Positions 32,685 to 44,063 of a stretch of DNA of 64,000 nt are shown piece by piece. The stretch is from the NCBI RefSeq assembly GCF_010550675.1, contig NZ_JAAGOA010000009.1:124001-188000 (forward strand), read 5' to 3'. The notes beneath the pieces were generated by a model. The model made no database searches, was not told the origin of the DNA, and worked only from the letters and a program-made list of their open reading frames with translations. The translations under genes and the position numbers were made by a program. Position 1 is the stretch's first letter; each line of letters opens with the position of its first letter. The DNA is from Phytoactinopolyspora halotolerans (GTDB lineage: Bacteria > Actinomycetota > Actinomycetes > Jiangellales > Jiangellaceae).

Positions 32685-33134
32685 ATGACACGACGTGGAG
32701 TGGGAGCGGGCATCGCCGCCCTCGGCGCGCTGACCGTGACCGCCAGCGTCTACCCGACCTGGTACACGAACGAGGGTCCGCGTGACTGGCCGCTGGCACA
32801 GCTGTTCCAGGCCAGCCCCGCCGGCGAGGCGACGGCCTACTGGGGCTCGGTCGCGGCCCCGCTGGCGGTGGTCGGCGCGCTCGGCGTGCTCGGCGCCGTG
32901 CTGCGGTTCAGGTTCATCCTCGGCCTGGGGTGGCTGCTCGGGGCAGCGTCGTTCACGCTGTGGGCGATCATGCGGGCGATCGACAGCAGCTGGCAGGTCG
33001 GCGAGCTCGAGGCCGGGGCATGGCTGTGCCTGGCCGGTCTGGCCGTGCTGCTCATCGGCATCGTCGCCATGGGACCACGCGCCGAGGAAGTCGAGGCACC
33101 GCTGTCGGTCTTCGAAGGCGACCCGCCGCAGTAG
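32685..33134 (+). CDS. Small multi-spanning membrane protein, unknown function
   Basis: A 149-aa protein with four hydrophobic stretches (about residues 7-25, 48-70, 74-92 and 107-128) and a short acidic C-terminus. No family is recognised. The start is uncertain: the ATG at 32685 has only a distant GAGG, while GTG codons at 32661 and 32667 are in frame. It is divergent from dxs and convergent with acnA. Confidence 0.65.
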   Translation: MTRRGVGAGIAALGALTVTASVYPTWYTNEGPRDWPLAQLFQASPAGEATAYWGSVAAPLAVVGALGVLGAVLRFRFILGLGWLLGAASFTLWAIMRAIDSSWQVGELEAGAWLCLAGLAVLLIGIVAMGPRAEEVEAPLSVFEGDPPQ

Positions 33135-33138
33135 GCGC

Positions 33139-33187
33139 AGCGGGCGATCCGCCGTGATAGACGCATAGCGGACCGCCCTCCGCCCGC

Positions 33188-33188
<1 letters not shown>
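33139..33188. terminator. Possible hairpin between convergent genes
   Basis: AGCGGGCG (33139-33146) pairs with CGCCCGCT (33181-33188), with a partly self-complementary interior (TCCGC with GCGGA). The right arm touches the acnA stop codon. Confidence 0.4.
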
Positions 33189-35995
<2,807 letters not shown>

Positions 35996-36110
35996 GTCGA
36001 ATCCCAACCTTTCACGTCAACACTGTTCCAGGCCATCGTTCCGTACCGCCGTCATGCACCTGCCGCTAAGGCTTTCCTTACCCGGCACCCCGGTCGGCCA
36101 CGCATCCATT

Positions 36111-36128
36111 TATCTTGAGTTCAAGATA
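36111..36128. promoter_or_regulatory. Perfect dyad operator in the acnA/lipoprotein divergent region
   Basis: TATCTTGA (36111-36118), GT, TCAAGATA (36121-36128): 8-bp arms with a 2-nt centre. The size and symmetry are typical of sites for MarR-like or other winged-helix dimers. It is 116 nt upstream of acnA and 138 nt upstream of the lipoprotein gene, so it could serve either. No cognate regulator is nearby. Confidence 0.6.
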
Positions 36129-36265
36129 CATGACGTAAAGGTAGATCGCCACCCGATGCACCGCGCGCCTCTGATTGGATGTAGCTGCTGCGCCGAGGCT
36201 TCAGCACCCAGGTGCGTGTATCAACAGGCATGCACCGAGACATGCGAAGGAGAGTGTCGTATTCC

Positions 36266-36697
36266 ATGCGACTGTTCAACGGCCGCCACGTCCGCCGCGC
36301 CGTTCTGGCCGGAATCCCGGCTCTTGCCCTGACCTTGGCCGGCTGTGGCGGCAGCGACGAGGACCGGGCGGCCGGCACGGCAGAGGACTTCTTCGCCGCG
36401 CTGGCCGAGGTCGATGCCGAGAAGGCCTGCGAGTTGAACCTCGGCTCGGACGGTCAGCCGCTGTCCGAGGAGCACGCGGACTGGCAATCGTGCCTCACCG
36501 GCGTCGACACCTGGGCCGGCAACACCGTCATGCCGGCCGACGGCGAGCTGCCCGAGGTCTCGTTCGACTCCGTGGAGATCGACGGCGATACCGCCCGGCT
36601 CGCCGACTCGCCGCCGTCCGAGTTCTCCTTCATGCACGCCATCGACCTGCGGAAGGTCGACGAGGACTGGTACATCGACGGGAGCTGGTACCGCTGA
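36266..36697 (+). CDS. Small secreted lipoprotein, unknown function
   Basis: A 143-aa lipoprotein: basic N-terminus, hydrophobic stretch AVLAGIPALALTLAGC with lipobox LAGC at about residues 24-27, then an acidic mature part with one conserved-looking pair of cysteines (EKACELNLG and WQSCLTGV). The size and end (VDEDWYIDGSWYR) resemble DUF4878-type extracytoplasmic domains, but the match is weak. The ATG at 36266 is chosen with AAGGAG about 12 nt upstream; GTG at 36254 is an alternative. It converges on the PH-like gene. Confidence 0.75.
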   Translation: MRLFNGRHVRRAVLAGIPALALTLAGCGGSDEDRAAGTAEDFFAALAEVDAEKACELNLGSDGQPLSEEHADWQSCLTGVDTWAGNTVMPADGELPEVSFDSVEIDGDTARLADSPPSEFSFMHAIDLRKVDEDWYIDGSWYR

Positions 36698-36775
36698 GCC
36701 GGACCGGCAACCGGGGCGACGCAACCGGGGCGGCTGGCTCAGCGCAGGCCAGTCAGTGCAGCCGGCGCAGCCTCG

Positions 36776-38053
36776 TCAGCGCAGGAACCAAGGCGTGTCG
36801 CTCCTCGGGCGCTCGTACCATCCCAGCCACAGTGCCGGCCGGTGTGCACAGACCGTCTCCTCGATCATCCGGTGGATCTGGTCGTCCACCGGCAGCATCA
36901 GCCGGTAGAGCTCGCCCGGCAGTTGCGGTTCGGGTGGGCGCTCCTGCCGGCGTCGCCGGTCCAGCTCCGGCCAGCGTCCGGCCGGACTGGACACCTGTTC
37001 GTAGATGTCCAGCTGCGGCATATGCATCTTCTTGCCGTTCTTCGTCGTCGCCATGTAATACGAGATGCCGACGCCGGCAAGGCCGTTCCATGAGAACGAC
37101 GCCAGATCCTGGCCGCCCTGCCAGGTGACGCCGGTCCGGTCGATCGTCAGCGTCGAGCGTGCGCCCAGCCGCCCACCGAACCTACGGACGCTGATCACCA
37201 ACGCCGCAACCAGGAGCAGCACGAGCGCCGCGAATGACGCGGCCGGAACCCAGTCCTCGTCCCCGCGCAGCGTCTCGACGCCGATCACCACGGCGATGAT
37301 CCCGAAGAACGCGATGAACACACCGAAGCAGCCGATCCGGAACTTCGCCTGACCTCGCAGCTTCTCGCCGAGATCGACGCTGAACGAGGCCTCGCGGGGC
37401 GGTCCCGCGCTATCGGCTACCGATGTGCGAGCGTCCGCGTGATGAGCTGCCGCCGGCCGGCCGTCAGCCTCATCGGCAGCCCGGTCGTTCGCGTCATCGG
37501 TCCCGGACGCGGGGGTGAACGGAGCCGTCGGCGACGGCGGGCCGATCCGCAGCCCACCCGATCGGCGCAGTGCCGCCTCGGCTCGCGTGCGTGGCGGATG
37601 CAGCGCCGCGCTCCACTCTCGCACGTCCGCACGCCGAAGTCCGATGCCGATGACGAACGCTCCGGCGTAGGCCGCCAGCAGTAGCCACCACCAGGTGGGC
37701 ATATCGTCGAACAGCTGACCGCCCAGGCTGTTCCGCGTGAGTATCGCCATGGCCACGACCACCACCATGGTCATCCCCGGAATCACCGTGGTCAGCAGGG
37801 CCACCGCCCGGATCGCCATCGGGCCGCCCCGCCAGACGCGATACAGCACGGTGTTCCAGATCACGGTCCAGAGAGCCATCGGCCAGATGTTCGAGGCGAG
37901 GTCGGTGGATCCGGTGAAGGAAAAGCCGATCAGGCAGGCGAGCAGGGCGCACCAGAGAAGTGCAAGGTAAGGAACCCCCACCGTGATGACGGTCGGGCGG
38001 GCAGGCTCCTGAACACCGCGCCCATCCGTGCCGCTGCTGGATTCAGTAGTCAC
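36776..38053 (-). CDS. Membrane protein with C-terminal PH-like (YcxB-type) domain
   Basis: A 425-aa protein of unknown function. Four membrane segments lie at about residues 22-46, 53-72, 83-106 and 121-138. They are followed by a hydrophilic Ala/Asp-rich linker (about 150-225), two more segments (about 240-262 and 269-290), then a C-terminal soluble domain beginning GARSTLTIDRTGVTWQG and running through GISYYMATTKNGKKMHMPQLDIYE. That domain is beta-rich and resembles bacterial PH/YcxB-like domains. The C-terminal ~200 residues are clearly paralogous to the broken gene just upstream (38137-38818). Confidence 0.7.
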   Translation of the reverse strand: MTTESSSGTDGRGVQEPARPTVITVGVPYLALLWCALLACLIGFSFTGSTDLASNIWPMALWTVIWNTVLYRVWRGGPMAIRAVALLTTVIPGMTMVVVVAMAILTRNSLGGQLFDDMPTWWWLLLAAYAGAFVIGIGLRRADVREWSAALHPPRTRAEAALRRSGGLRIGPPSPTAPFTPASGTDDANDRAADEADGRPAAAHHADARTSVADSAGPPREASFSVDLGEKLRGQAKFRIGCFGVFIAFFGIIAVVIGVETLRGDEDWVPAASFAALVLLLVAALVISVRRFGGRLGARSTLTIDRTGVTWQGGQDLASFSWNGLAGVGISYYMATTKNGKKMHMPQLDIYEQVSSPAGRWPELDRRRRQERPPEPQLPGELYRLMLPVDDQIHRMIEETVCAHRPALWLGWYERPRSDTPWFLR

Positions 38054-38136
38054 GGACCATCAGTATCGTGGGTCGCTATATCGCGGGTGCCGCTTCCCCT
38101 GACCCATGTCGACGTAGTCGTGCCGATGCGGGTGGC

Positions 38137-38818
38137 TCAATGCAGCAGCAACGGGGTGTCACTCTCCGACCGCCGGTACCATCCGAGCCACAGCTGTGGC
38201 CGATAGGCTCGCACCGCTTCCTCGATCATCCGGTAGACCGTGTCGTCCAGGGGAAGCATCAGCCGGTAGCGCTGCCCTGGCAGCTGCGGCCACCGGCGCT
38301 GCAGCACCCGCGGCTGCAGCGCCGGTGGCCGCTCGAATCGACGTCTTCGGTCCAGCTCCGGCCAGCGGCCGACGGGGCTGGGCTCCCGCTCGTAGATGTC
38401 CAGCTGCGGCATGCGCTTCTTCCGGGTTTCCTCGGTCACCGACTGGTAGTACGAGATCCCGATGCCGGCCAGATCGTCCCAGGTGAACTGCGCAGAGTGA
38501 TGGACGCCCCGCCAGGTGATGCCGGCCTGCTCGATGGTCATCTCCGACCGGCCACCGAGGCGACTGCTGAACCGTCGCACAACTCAGAACCAATGACAGG
38601 ACGAGGACGAGAATGAAGCCCGCCGCCGCGACCGGAACCCACGCCTCGTCCCCGAGCGGCGATTCGAGACCTGCCACCAGCGCGACCACCCCCATGACGA
38701 TGGCCAGGCCGAACAACGCGATCCGCACCCTCGCGTGCCGGCGCAACTTATCAGCCAGGTCGATGCTGAACGATGCATCGGCCGGCTCTGTGGCCTCACG
38801 ACTGCGCTCAGTGGCCAT
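38137..38818 (-). pseudogene. Frameshifted paralogue of the PH-like membrane protein
   Basis: Two frames together encode a shorter relative of the downstream protein. The N-terminal frame starts at the ATG at 38818 (MATERSREATEPADASFSID), spans two membrane segments, and ends out of step at VLVLSLVLS. The match resumes in another frame with VRRFSSRLGGRSEMTIEQAGITWRG and continues to the end (MPQLDIYEREPSPVGRWPEL). Removing one T in the GAGTTGTGCG context (minus strand, about 38580-38583) restores a single protein of ~226 aa. This is either a real one-base insertion or a sequencing error; nothing else in the gene is damaged. Confidence 0.8.
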
Positions 38819-39021
38819 CACCCAGATGTATCGCGTATCGCTATATCGCCGCTGCCGGACGCGAGCGCATGGGCGCATGGAGCGCTGCGCATCTCGATCA
38901 GAGCCCTACGACGGCCTGACGTAAAGGTCGTTCTGTGCCCGATTTCGGGCAGATACTTGGCTAAACAAAGGATGCGAGGCATCGTTGTTGCCATCACAAG
39001 CCAGAGACGGGATGAGTTGAG

Positions 39022-39303
39022 GTGGACCAGACGACCGCACATGTGTCCGACGAGGACCTCGTACGACGGATCGCACAGACCACCGGATTGCCGGAGGGCC
39101 AAGCGCGGCGTGTCGTCGCCGACGTCGTCGCCCATTTCTCGCTCACCCTCGAGCAATATGTGCGAGGACGTCACCACGAGCTCCAGCTGTACGGCGCCCG
39201 CAATGAGGCGATCTTCGATCGGATCGCGACTGAGCTGCGGCACCGGCCCGTGCGGGCGCCCGAGCTGTCGACGCGCCAGTTGCGTCGCATCGTCTACGGG
39301 TGA
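39022..39303 (+). CDS. Small conserved-looking cytosolic protein, unknown function
   Basis: A 93-aa mostly helical protein (DEDLVRRIAQTTGLPEGQARRVVADVVAHF, then a basic segment and LSTRQLRRIVYG). The composition is protein-like and there is a weak GATGAGTTGAG before the GTG start. The first half resembles a short helix-turn-helix or adaptor-like fold, but no family is recognised. It lies upstream of the repeat array in front of glmS. Confidence 0.6.
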   Translation: MDQTTAHVSDEDLVRRIAQTTGLPEGQARRVVADVVAHFSLTLEQYVRGRHHELQLYGARNEAIFDRIATELRHRPVRAPELSTRQLRRIVYG

Positions 39304-39444
39304 TCGCCATGGGTTCCCGCCTCATCACCATCGCCGCGATCTCGAGGCGCAGTACTGCATCGCGCCCATCGTCGTGCGCGACCCGGCGCTCGCGCCCGGC
39401 GAACACCGCCCCGGGGAAGGTCGGCGTCCCCACGGCGATCATCA

Positions 39445-39615
39445 GGAAGCGCGGTGTCACCGGCGGGACCGGCATCAGGGAGGTCGAAGGAAGCGTGGTG
39501 TCGCTACCGGGTCTCCAAGTAAGCGTGGTGCGGCCCGCGTCGGATCCGAGGAGGCGTGGTGCCGCTACAGCGCATCCAAGGAGGCTTGATGCGCGCCGAG
39601 GCTAGAGCAAGGGAG
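39445..39615 (+). repeat. Degenerate ~30-nt tandem repeat array in the glmS leader
   Basis: A purine-rich block (GGAAGC/GTAAGC/GGAGGC) followed by a variant of GTGGTG recurs at 39445, 39489, 39519, 39550 and 39580, with a last partial copy (GGGAG) at 39611. The last intervals are 30, 31, 30 and 31 nt. Units end in (T)CCAAG or CCGAG. The final partial copy supplies the Shine-Dalgarno of glmS. Because unit lengths alternate between 30 and 31, a coding repeat is unlikely. The remainder of the gap 39304-39620 shows nothing else. Confidence 0.7.
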
Positions 39616-39620
39616 AAATG

Positions 39621-41504
39621 ATGTGCGGAATCGTCGGATACGTGGGGGCCAAATCGGCTGCACCCATCCTGATCGACGGCCTGGCACGGCTGGAGTACCG
39701 CGGTTACGACTCGGCGGGCGTCGCCGTTCTCGGATCCACCAGCCTGCGCGTGCACCGGGACACCGGACGCGTCCGTGACCTGGAGGCGACGCTGCCGAAA
39801 CGATTCGCCGGCAAGCTCGGCATCGGCCACACCCGCTGGGCCACGCACGGAGCACCGACGCCGGAGAACGCGCACCCACACGTCAGTATGGACGGGCGGG
39901 TCGCGGTCGTGCACAACGGCATCATCGACAACGCCGCGGCACTGCGCGCGGCTCTGCAGGCGGACGGCGTCACCTTCTCCTCCGAGACCGACACCGAGGT
40001 CTTGGCACATCTGATCGCCCGGGTGCTGGCCAAAGGGGCGGACGGGATCTCCGGCACGGACGGGGACTCCGGCGCCGACGGGGCCCGGCACCGGCCGAGC
40101 ACCCTCGAGGACGCGGTCCTGACCGCGCTCGATCAGGTCGAGGGCACCTACGGCATCGCAGTCGCATCTGCCGACCACCCGGACCGGATCGTGGTGGCCC
40201 GCAACGGCAGCCCGATCATTCTGGGCATCGGAGAGCGCGAGATGCACGTCGCCAGTGACGCCGCGGCCCTGGTCCGATACACCCGTCAGGTCGTCCACCT
40301 CGACGACGGCGAGCTGGCCACGGTGCGCGCCGACGGCTACCAGACGTTCACCCGGCACGCCCGCACCACGAAGACGGCGATCACCGTCGACTGGACCGCC
40401 GACGATTACCAAGCGGACGGGCACGAGCATTTCATGCACAAGGAGATCGTCGAGCAGCCCGAGGCGGTGCACCGCTGCCTGCGCGGCCGGCTCGACGAGC
40501 GGTTCGCGACCGCGCATCTCGGCGGGCTCAACATGGATCCGCGGGAGGCCCGGGAGTTCCGCCGGGTGAAGATCCTCGGCTGCGGCTCCGCCTACTACGC
40601 CGGGCAGCTCGGGGCGCAATTCATCGAGGAGGTGGCCCGGATTCCGGCGGATGCCGAGCCGGCGTCCGAGTTCCGCTACCGCAACCCGGTGATCGAGAAG
40701 GACACGCTGTACGTGGCGGTCAGCCAGTCCGGGGAGACGTTCGACACCCTGGTGGCCGTCCAGGAGCTCAAGCGCAAGGGCGGACGCGTCGTCGGCCTGG
40801 TCAACGTCGTCGGCTCCAGCATCGCGCGGGAGTGCGACGGCGGCATCTACCTGCACGCCGGGCCGGAGGTGGCGGTGGCCTCAACCAAGGCACTGACCAA
40901 CATGGGCGTGGCGTTCGCGCTGCTCGGCATCCACCTCGGACGGATCCGCGATCTCTCCCCCGCCGACGGCGCGCGCTTGATCGCCGGGCTGCAGCGGCTG
41001 CCCGAGCAGATCGAGGCCGTCTTGAAAGACGAGGAACGGCTCGCGTCGATCGCGCGGCGACTGTCCGCCGCGGAGAGCCTGTTCTACATCGGCCGGACCC
41101 GCGGTTACCCGGTGGCACGCGAGGGAGCACAGAAGCTGAAGGAGATCTCCTACCGGCACGCCGAGGCTTACCAGACCTCCGAGCTCAAGCATGGCCCGTT
41201 GGCGCTGATCAGCCCCGACGTGCCGACCGTGGCGATCGTCCCGGACGACGACCTGGTGGAGCGGAACACCGGCGCGCTGCACGAGATCGCCGCCCGATCC
41301 GGCCCGCTGTACGTGGTGACACACCCGGGCGTCGAGCTCGGTGACGTCAGCGCCGAGCCGATCACGGTACCGAAGAATGAGACCGAACTCGATCCGATCG
41401 TGCTGACGATCCCGCTGCAGCTACTCGCCTACCACGCGTCCCGCGAACTCGGGCACGACGTGGATAAACCTCGCAACCTGGCCAAGTCTGTCACCGTCGA
41501 GTAG
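39621..41504 (+). CDS. glmS: Glutamine-fructose-6-phosphate aminotransferase (isomerising)
   Basis: Makes glucosamine-6-phosphate, the entry to peptidoglycan amino sugars. The N-terminal glutaminase domain starts CGIVGYVG with the Cys nucleophile after Met removal, and has GIGHTRWATHG and HNGIIDN. Two SIS domains follow (GCGSAYYAG, VSQSGETFDTL, EGAQKLKEISYRHAEAYQTSELKHGPLALI), and the end LAKSVTVE is the universal GlmS C-terminus. A short Gly/Asp-rich insert lies near residues 140-155. The second of two adjacent ATGs (39621) is used because it puts Cys at position 2 and sits 5 nt after GGGAG. The leader contains a tandem repeat array. Confidence 0.97.
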   Translation: MCGIVGYVGAKSAAPILIDGLARLEYRGYDSAGVAVLGSTSLRVHRDTGRVRDLEATLPKRFAGKLGIGHTRWATHGAPTPENAHPHVSMDGRVAVVHNGIIDNAAALRAALQADGVTFSSETDTEVLAHLIARVLAKGADGISGTDGDSGADGARHRPSTLEDAVLTALDQVEGTYGIAVASADHPDRIVVARNGSPIILGIGEREMHVASDAAALVRYTRQVVHLDDGELATVRADGYQTFTRHARTTKTAITVDWTADDYQADGHEHFMHKEIVEQPEAVHRCLRGRLDERFATAHLGGLNMDPREAREFRRVKILGCGSAYYAGQLGAQFIEEVARIPADAEPASEFRYRNPVIEKDTLYVAVSQSGETFDTLVAVQELKRKGGRVVGLVNVVGSSIARECDGGIYLHAGPEVAVASTKALTNMGVAFALLGIHLGRIRDLSPADGARLIAGLQRLPEQIEAVLKDEERLASIARRLSAAESLFYIGRTRGYPVAREGAQKLKEISYRHAEAYQTSELKHGPLALISPDVPTVAIVPDDDLVERNTGALHEIAARSGPLYVVTHPGVELGDVSAEPITVPKNETELDPIVLTIPLQLLAYHASRELGHDVDKPRNLAKSVTVE

Positions 41505-41524
41505 TCCGGGGCGACCCAGCACAT

Positions 41525-41584
41525 CCCCATGATCATGAACACTTCCCGTTCATTTAACACGGGTAAGTGTTCATGATCATGGGG
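41525..41584. terminator. Bidirectional terminator, long hairpin (family member 2)
   Basis: A 20-bp perfect outer stem (41525-41544 with 41565-41584 apart from one bulged A), extended by CCCGT with ACGGG, closes a loop of about 9 nt. Its outer arm carries the same CATGATCATGAACA found in the hairpin at 29312. It lies between convergent glmS and the F420 enzyme gene and includes the stop of the latter. Confidence 0.85.
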
Positions 41585-42503
41585 AGACGTGCGGAGCGAC
41601 CTCGGCCGCGACCAGTTCCAGGTGGTCCAGGTCGGACAGGTCGAGCACCTGCAGGTACACCCGGCTCGCGCCCGCCTCCGCCAGCGCGCCGATCCCATCG
41701 ACCACTTCCTGGACCGTGCCGGCCAGGCCGTTCTGTCGCACCTCGTCCGGCTCCCGGCCGATGGCGGAGGCGCGCCGGGTGAACTCGGCTTCGTCCTTAC
41801 CGCATGCCAGCACCATCGCCACCGAGTAGACCAGCTCGTCCGGGTCGCGGCCGATCTCCTCGCACGCCTTGCGGACGTTGCCGAACTTGGTGGTGATCTC
41901 GGCCTTGGGTGGGAAGCCTAGATTGAACTCGGTGCCGAACCGCGCGGTCAGCTCCGGGGTCCGGCGCGTTCCGTGACCGCCGATGATGACCGGCACCCGC
42001 GACTGCGCCGGCTTGGGCAGCGCCGGCGAGTCGGTCACCGTGTAGTGCTCACCGGAGAAGCTGTACTTCTCCCCCACCGGAGTGCTCCACATGCCGGTGA
42101 TCAACTCCAGCTGCTCGGCGAACAGGCCGAACCGCTTGGACGGGAACGGGACTCCGTGCGCGGTGTGCTCCGCCTCGAACCAGCCCGTGCCCAGCCCGAA
42201 CTCGACCCGGCCGCCGGACATCTGGTCCACCTGGGCCACCTGCACCGCCAGCAGACCCGGATGCCGGAACGTCGCCGACGTCACCAGAGTGCCGAGCCGG
42301 ATCCGCGAGGTCTCCCGAGCCAGGCCCGCGAGCGTCACCCAGGAGTCCGTCGGGCCGGGCAAGCCGTCCGTGCTCCCCATCGCGAGGAAGTGGTCCGAGC
42401 GGAAGAACGCGTCGAAGCCCAGCCGTTCGGTGGCCTGCGCCACCCGGAGCTGGTCGTCGTAGCTTGCGCCCTGCTGTGGTTCCGTGAAGATCCGTAGTTG
42501 CAT
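41577..42503 (-). CDS. LLM-class F420-dependent oxidoreductase
   Basis: A 308-aa luciferase-like monooxygenase-fold protein of the actinobacterial TIGR03560/TIGR03619-like F420 groups. Typical blocks are MQLRIFTEPQQGASYDDQLRVAQATERLGFDAFFRSDHF, RLGTLVTSATFRHPGLLAVQVAQVDQMSGGRVEFGLGTGWFEAEHTAHG and VPVIIGGHGTRRTPELTARFG. The cofactor is likely F420 rather than FMN, judging from similarity; the substrate is unknown. It is a monocistronic gene whose 3' end forms part of the shared hairpin. Confidence 0.87.
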   Translation of the reverse strand: MQLRIFTEPQQGASYDDQLRVAQATERLGFDAFFRSDHFLAMGSTDGLPGPTDSWVTLAGLARETSRIRLGTLVTSATFRHPGLLAVQVAQVDQMSGGRVEFGLGTGWFEAEHTAHGVPFPSKRFGLFAEQLELITGMWSTPVGEKYSFSGEHYTVTDSPALPKPAQSRVPVIIGGHGTRRTPELTARFGTEFNLGFPPKAEITTKFGNVRKACEEIGRDPDELVYSVAMVLACGKDEAEFTRRASAIGREPDEVRQNGLAGTVQEVVDGIGALAEAGASRVYLQVLDLSDLDHLELVAAEVAPHVSP

Positions 42504-42565
42504 ACGTCAAGCATTTCACGCCGCATGTGACGTGGCGTGCCCTCCCCGATCAGCGTGTGGGAGGG

Positions 42566-44050
42566 TCAACCGCCGGCGTTTCCGTCCTGGGGTTCCAGCA
42601 GGGCCACGCACTCGACGTGGTGCGTCATCGGGAACAGATCGAACGCGCGCAGACCGGTGAGCTGGTACCCGTGTGAAGCGAACGCCGCGACGTCGCGCGC
42701 CAGCGCCGCGGGATCGCAGGCAACATAACCCACGGCGCGCGGCCGCCGGCGAGCGATCTCCGCGACCACGGTCAGCTTCGCGCCCGCCCGCGGTGGGTCC
42801 AGCACCACCAGGTCGGCGTCCAGCCGGACGTGGCCGGCGTCGCCTCCGCCCCGCCCGCCGCGTGGTTGCCCGGCGCGTCGCGCCCCGCCCCGCCTCCGGC
42901 CACCACCCCGTGCACGGTCGTGGCCGGAGGCGTCGCTGCGTCCATCGCCATCGCCGTCGTCGTCGTTGGCGCCACGGGTGTTCGAATCTCTCACCAGCAG
43001 GCGTTCGACGTGGCCGGAGAGGACCGTGACGTTCGACAGGTCGGCCAGATTGTGCCGGGCGTCGTCGACGGCGCGCCGGTCGCCCTCCACCGCGATGACC
43101 TGGCCGGTCGGCCCGACGCTCTCCGCCAGCGCGCCGACGAACAGCCCGACGCCGCTGTACAGATCCAGGACCCGTTCCCCGGACTGCGGCCGCACCGCAT
43201 CCAGGACCGCTCGGTTCAGTGTGTCGGCCGCGCCGGGATGGACCTGCCAGAACCCGCTGCCGCTCACCCGCCAGCGCCGGCCGCCTGCGCGTTCGGTGAC
43301 CTCGGGGCGGCCCTGCACTGGCGTGACGCCGCCGCGGTCACGCGTCACCGCCACGGAGACGTCCTCCGGCAGGTCAGGCAGGTCGACCTCGAGCTGGCCC
43401 GGGTCGGCGATGACCAGTCGCTCGCCTGTGCCGGACGTGATCGCCTCCACCGACTCGACACCCGGCCAGCGACGCCTCTCCACCCCGATCGAGCGCACGT
43501 CCGGATGCGCGATCAGGCACTCGTCGATCGGAACCACCTCGTGCGAGCGATGGCGACGCAGCCCGGGACGGTCCTGGGCGTCCACCGCATACGTGACGCG
43601 GGTGCGCCAGCCGAGGCCGTCATCATCCGCGCGCGCAGGATCCGCACGCACCGGCTCGACCTGGACATCCCAGTCGACGCCCGCCATCCGGGACAGCTGC
43701 TCGGCGACCACCGCCGCCTTCAGCCGGCGTTGCGCCGATACCGAGGCGTGCTGCCAGTCGCACCCTCCGCACCGTCCCGGCCCCGCATAGGGGCACGGCG
43801 GCTGGACCCGATCCGGCGACGCCGACAGCACCTCCACCGCGTCGGCACGCCAGTACCGGGCGTCCTCGGTGCCCTCCGTGACCACGGCACGGACCCGCTC
43901 GCCGGGAAGCGAGTGCCGCACGAACACGGCGCGTCCCTCATGTCGCGCGACGCAGAATCCGCCATGGCCGACTCGCTCGACGTCGACGACGATCTGAGTA
44001 CCGACCGGATCCACCGTCACAAGCTCCAGACTTCTCAGGCTCCACACCAT
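42566..44050 (-). CDS. TrmA/RlmD-type RNA 5-methyluridine methyltransferase with TRAM domain
   Basis: An S-adenosylmethionine-dependent class I RNA uridine methyltransferase of 494 aa. An N-terminal TRAM domain (about residues 14-75) is followed by cysteines PCPYAGPGRCGGC plus the later DECLIAHPDV, which would bind a [4Fe-4S] cluster as in RlmD. The SAM site is VLDLYSGVGLFVGALAESVG, and the catalytic motifs are VVLDPPRAG and YVACDPAALARD with the nucleophilic Cys. A ~55-residue Gly/Arg/Asp-rich insertion lies between the SAM domain strands (about 350-405). The start is uncertain: GTG at 44014 has GGAG 9 nt upstream, and the ATG at 44050 has none. The gene corresponds to mycobacterial Rv2689c by context. 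Confidence 0.87.
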   Translation of the reverse strand: MVWSLRSLELVTVDPVGTQIVVDVERVGHGGFCVARHEGRAVFVRHSLPGERVRAVVTEGTEDARYWRADAVEVLSASPDRVQPPCPYAGPGRCGGCDWQHASVSAQRRLKAAVVAEQLSRMAGVDWDVQVEPVRADPARADDDGLGWRTRVTYAVDAQDRPGLRRHRSHEVVPIDECLIAHPDVRSIGVERRRWPGVESVEAITSGTGERLVIADPGQLEVDLPDLPEDVSVAVTRDRGGVTPVQGRPEVTERAGGRRWRVSGSGFWQVHPGAADTLNRAVLDAVRPQSGERVLDLYSGVGLFVGALAESVGPTGQVIAVEGDRRAVDDARHNLADLSNVTVLSGHVERLLVRDSNTRGANDDDGDGDGRSDASGHDRARGGGRRRGGARRAGQPRGGRGGGDAGHVRLDADLVVLDPPRAGAKLTVVAEIARRRPRAVGYVACDPAALARDVAAFASHGYQLTGLRAFDLFPMTHHVECVALLEPQDGNAGG

Positions 44051-44063
44051 GACCCACAGGCGA

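Noticed and set aside
36065-36084. Possible IdeR/DmdR iron box upstream of acnA (CTAAGGCTTTCCTTA)
   Set aside because: Only about 12 of 19 positions match the consensus by my alignment, too few given how often such partial palindromes occur.
39300-39605. Plus-strand ORF of 101 aa upstream of glmS
   Set aside because: It runs across a 30/31-nt repeat array, has no ribosome binding site and no protein-like composition.
39445-39615. CRISPR array in front of glmS
   Set aside because: Units are degenerate, contiguous without unique spacers, and no cas genes are present.
42975-42995. GTTCGAATC tRNA T-loop-like sequence
   Set aside because: It lies within the methyltransferase coding sequence and no acceptor or anticodon stem surrounds it.
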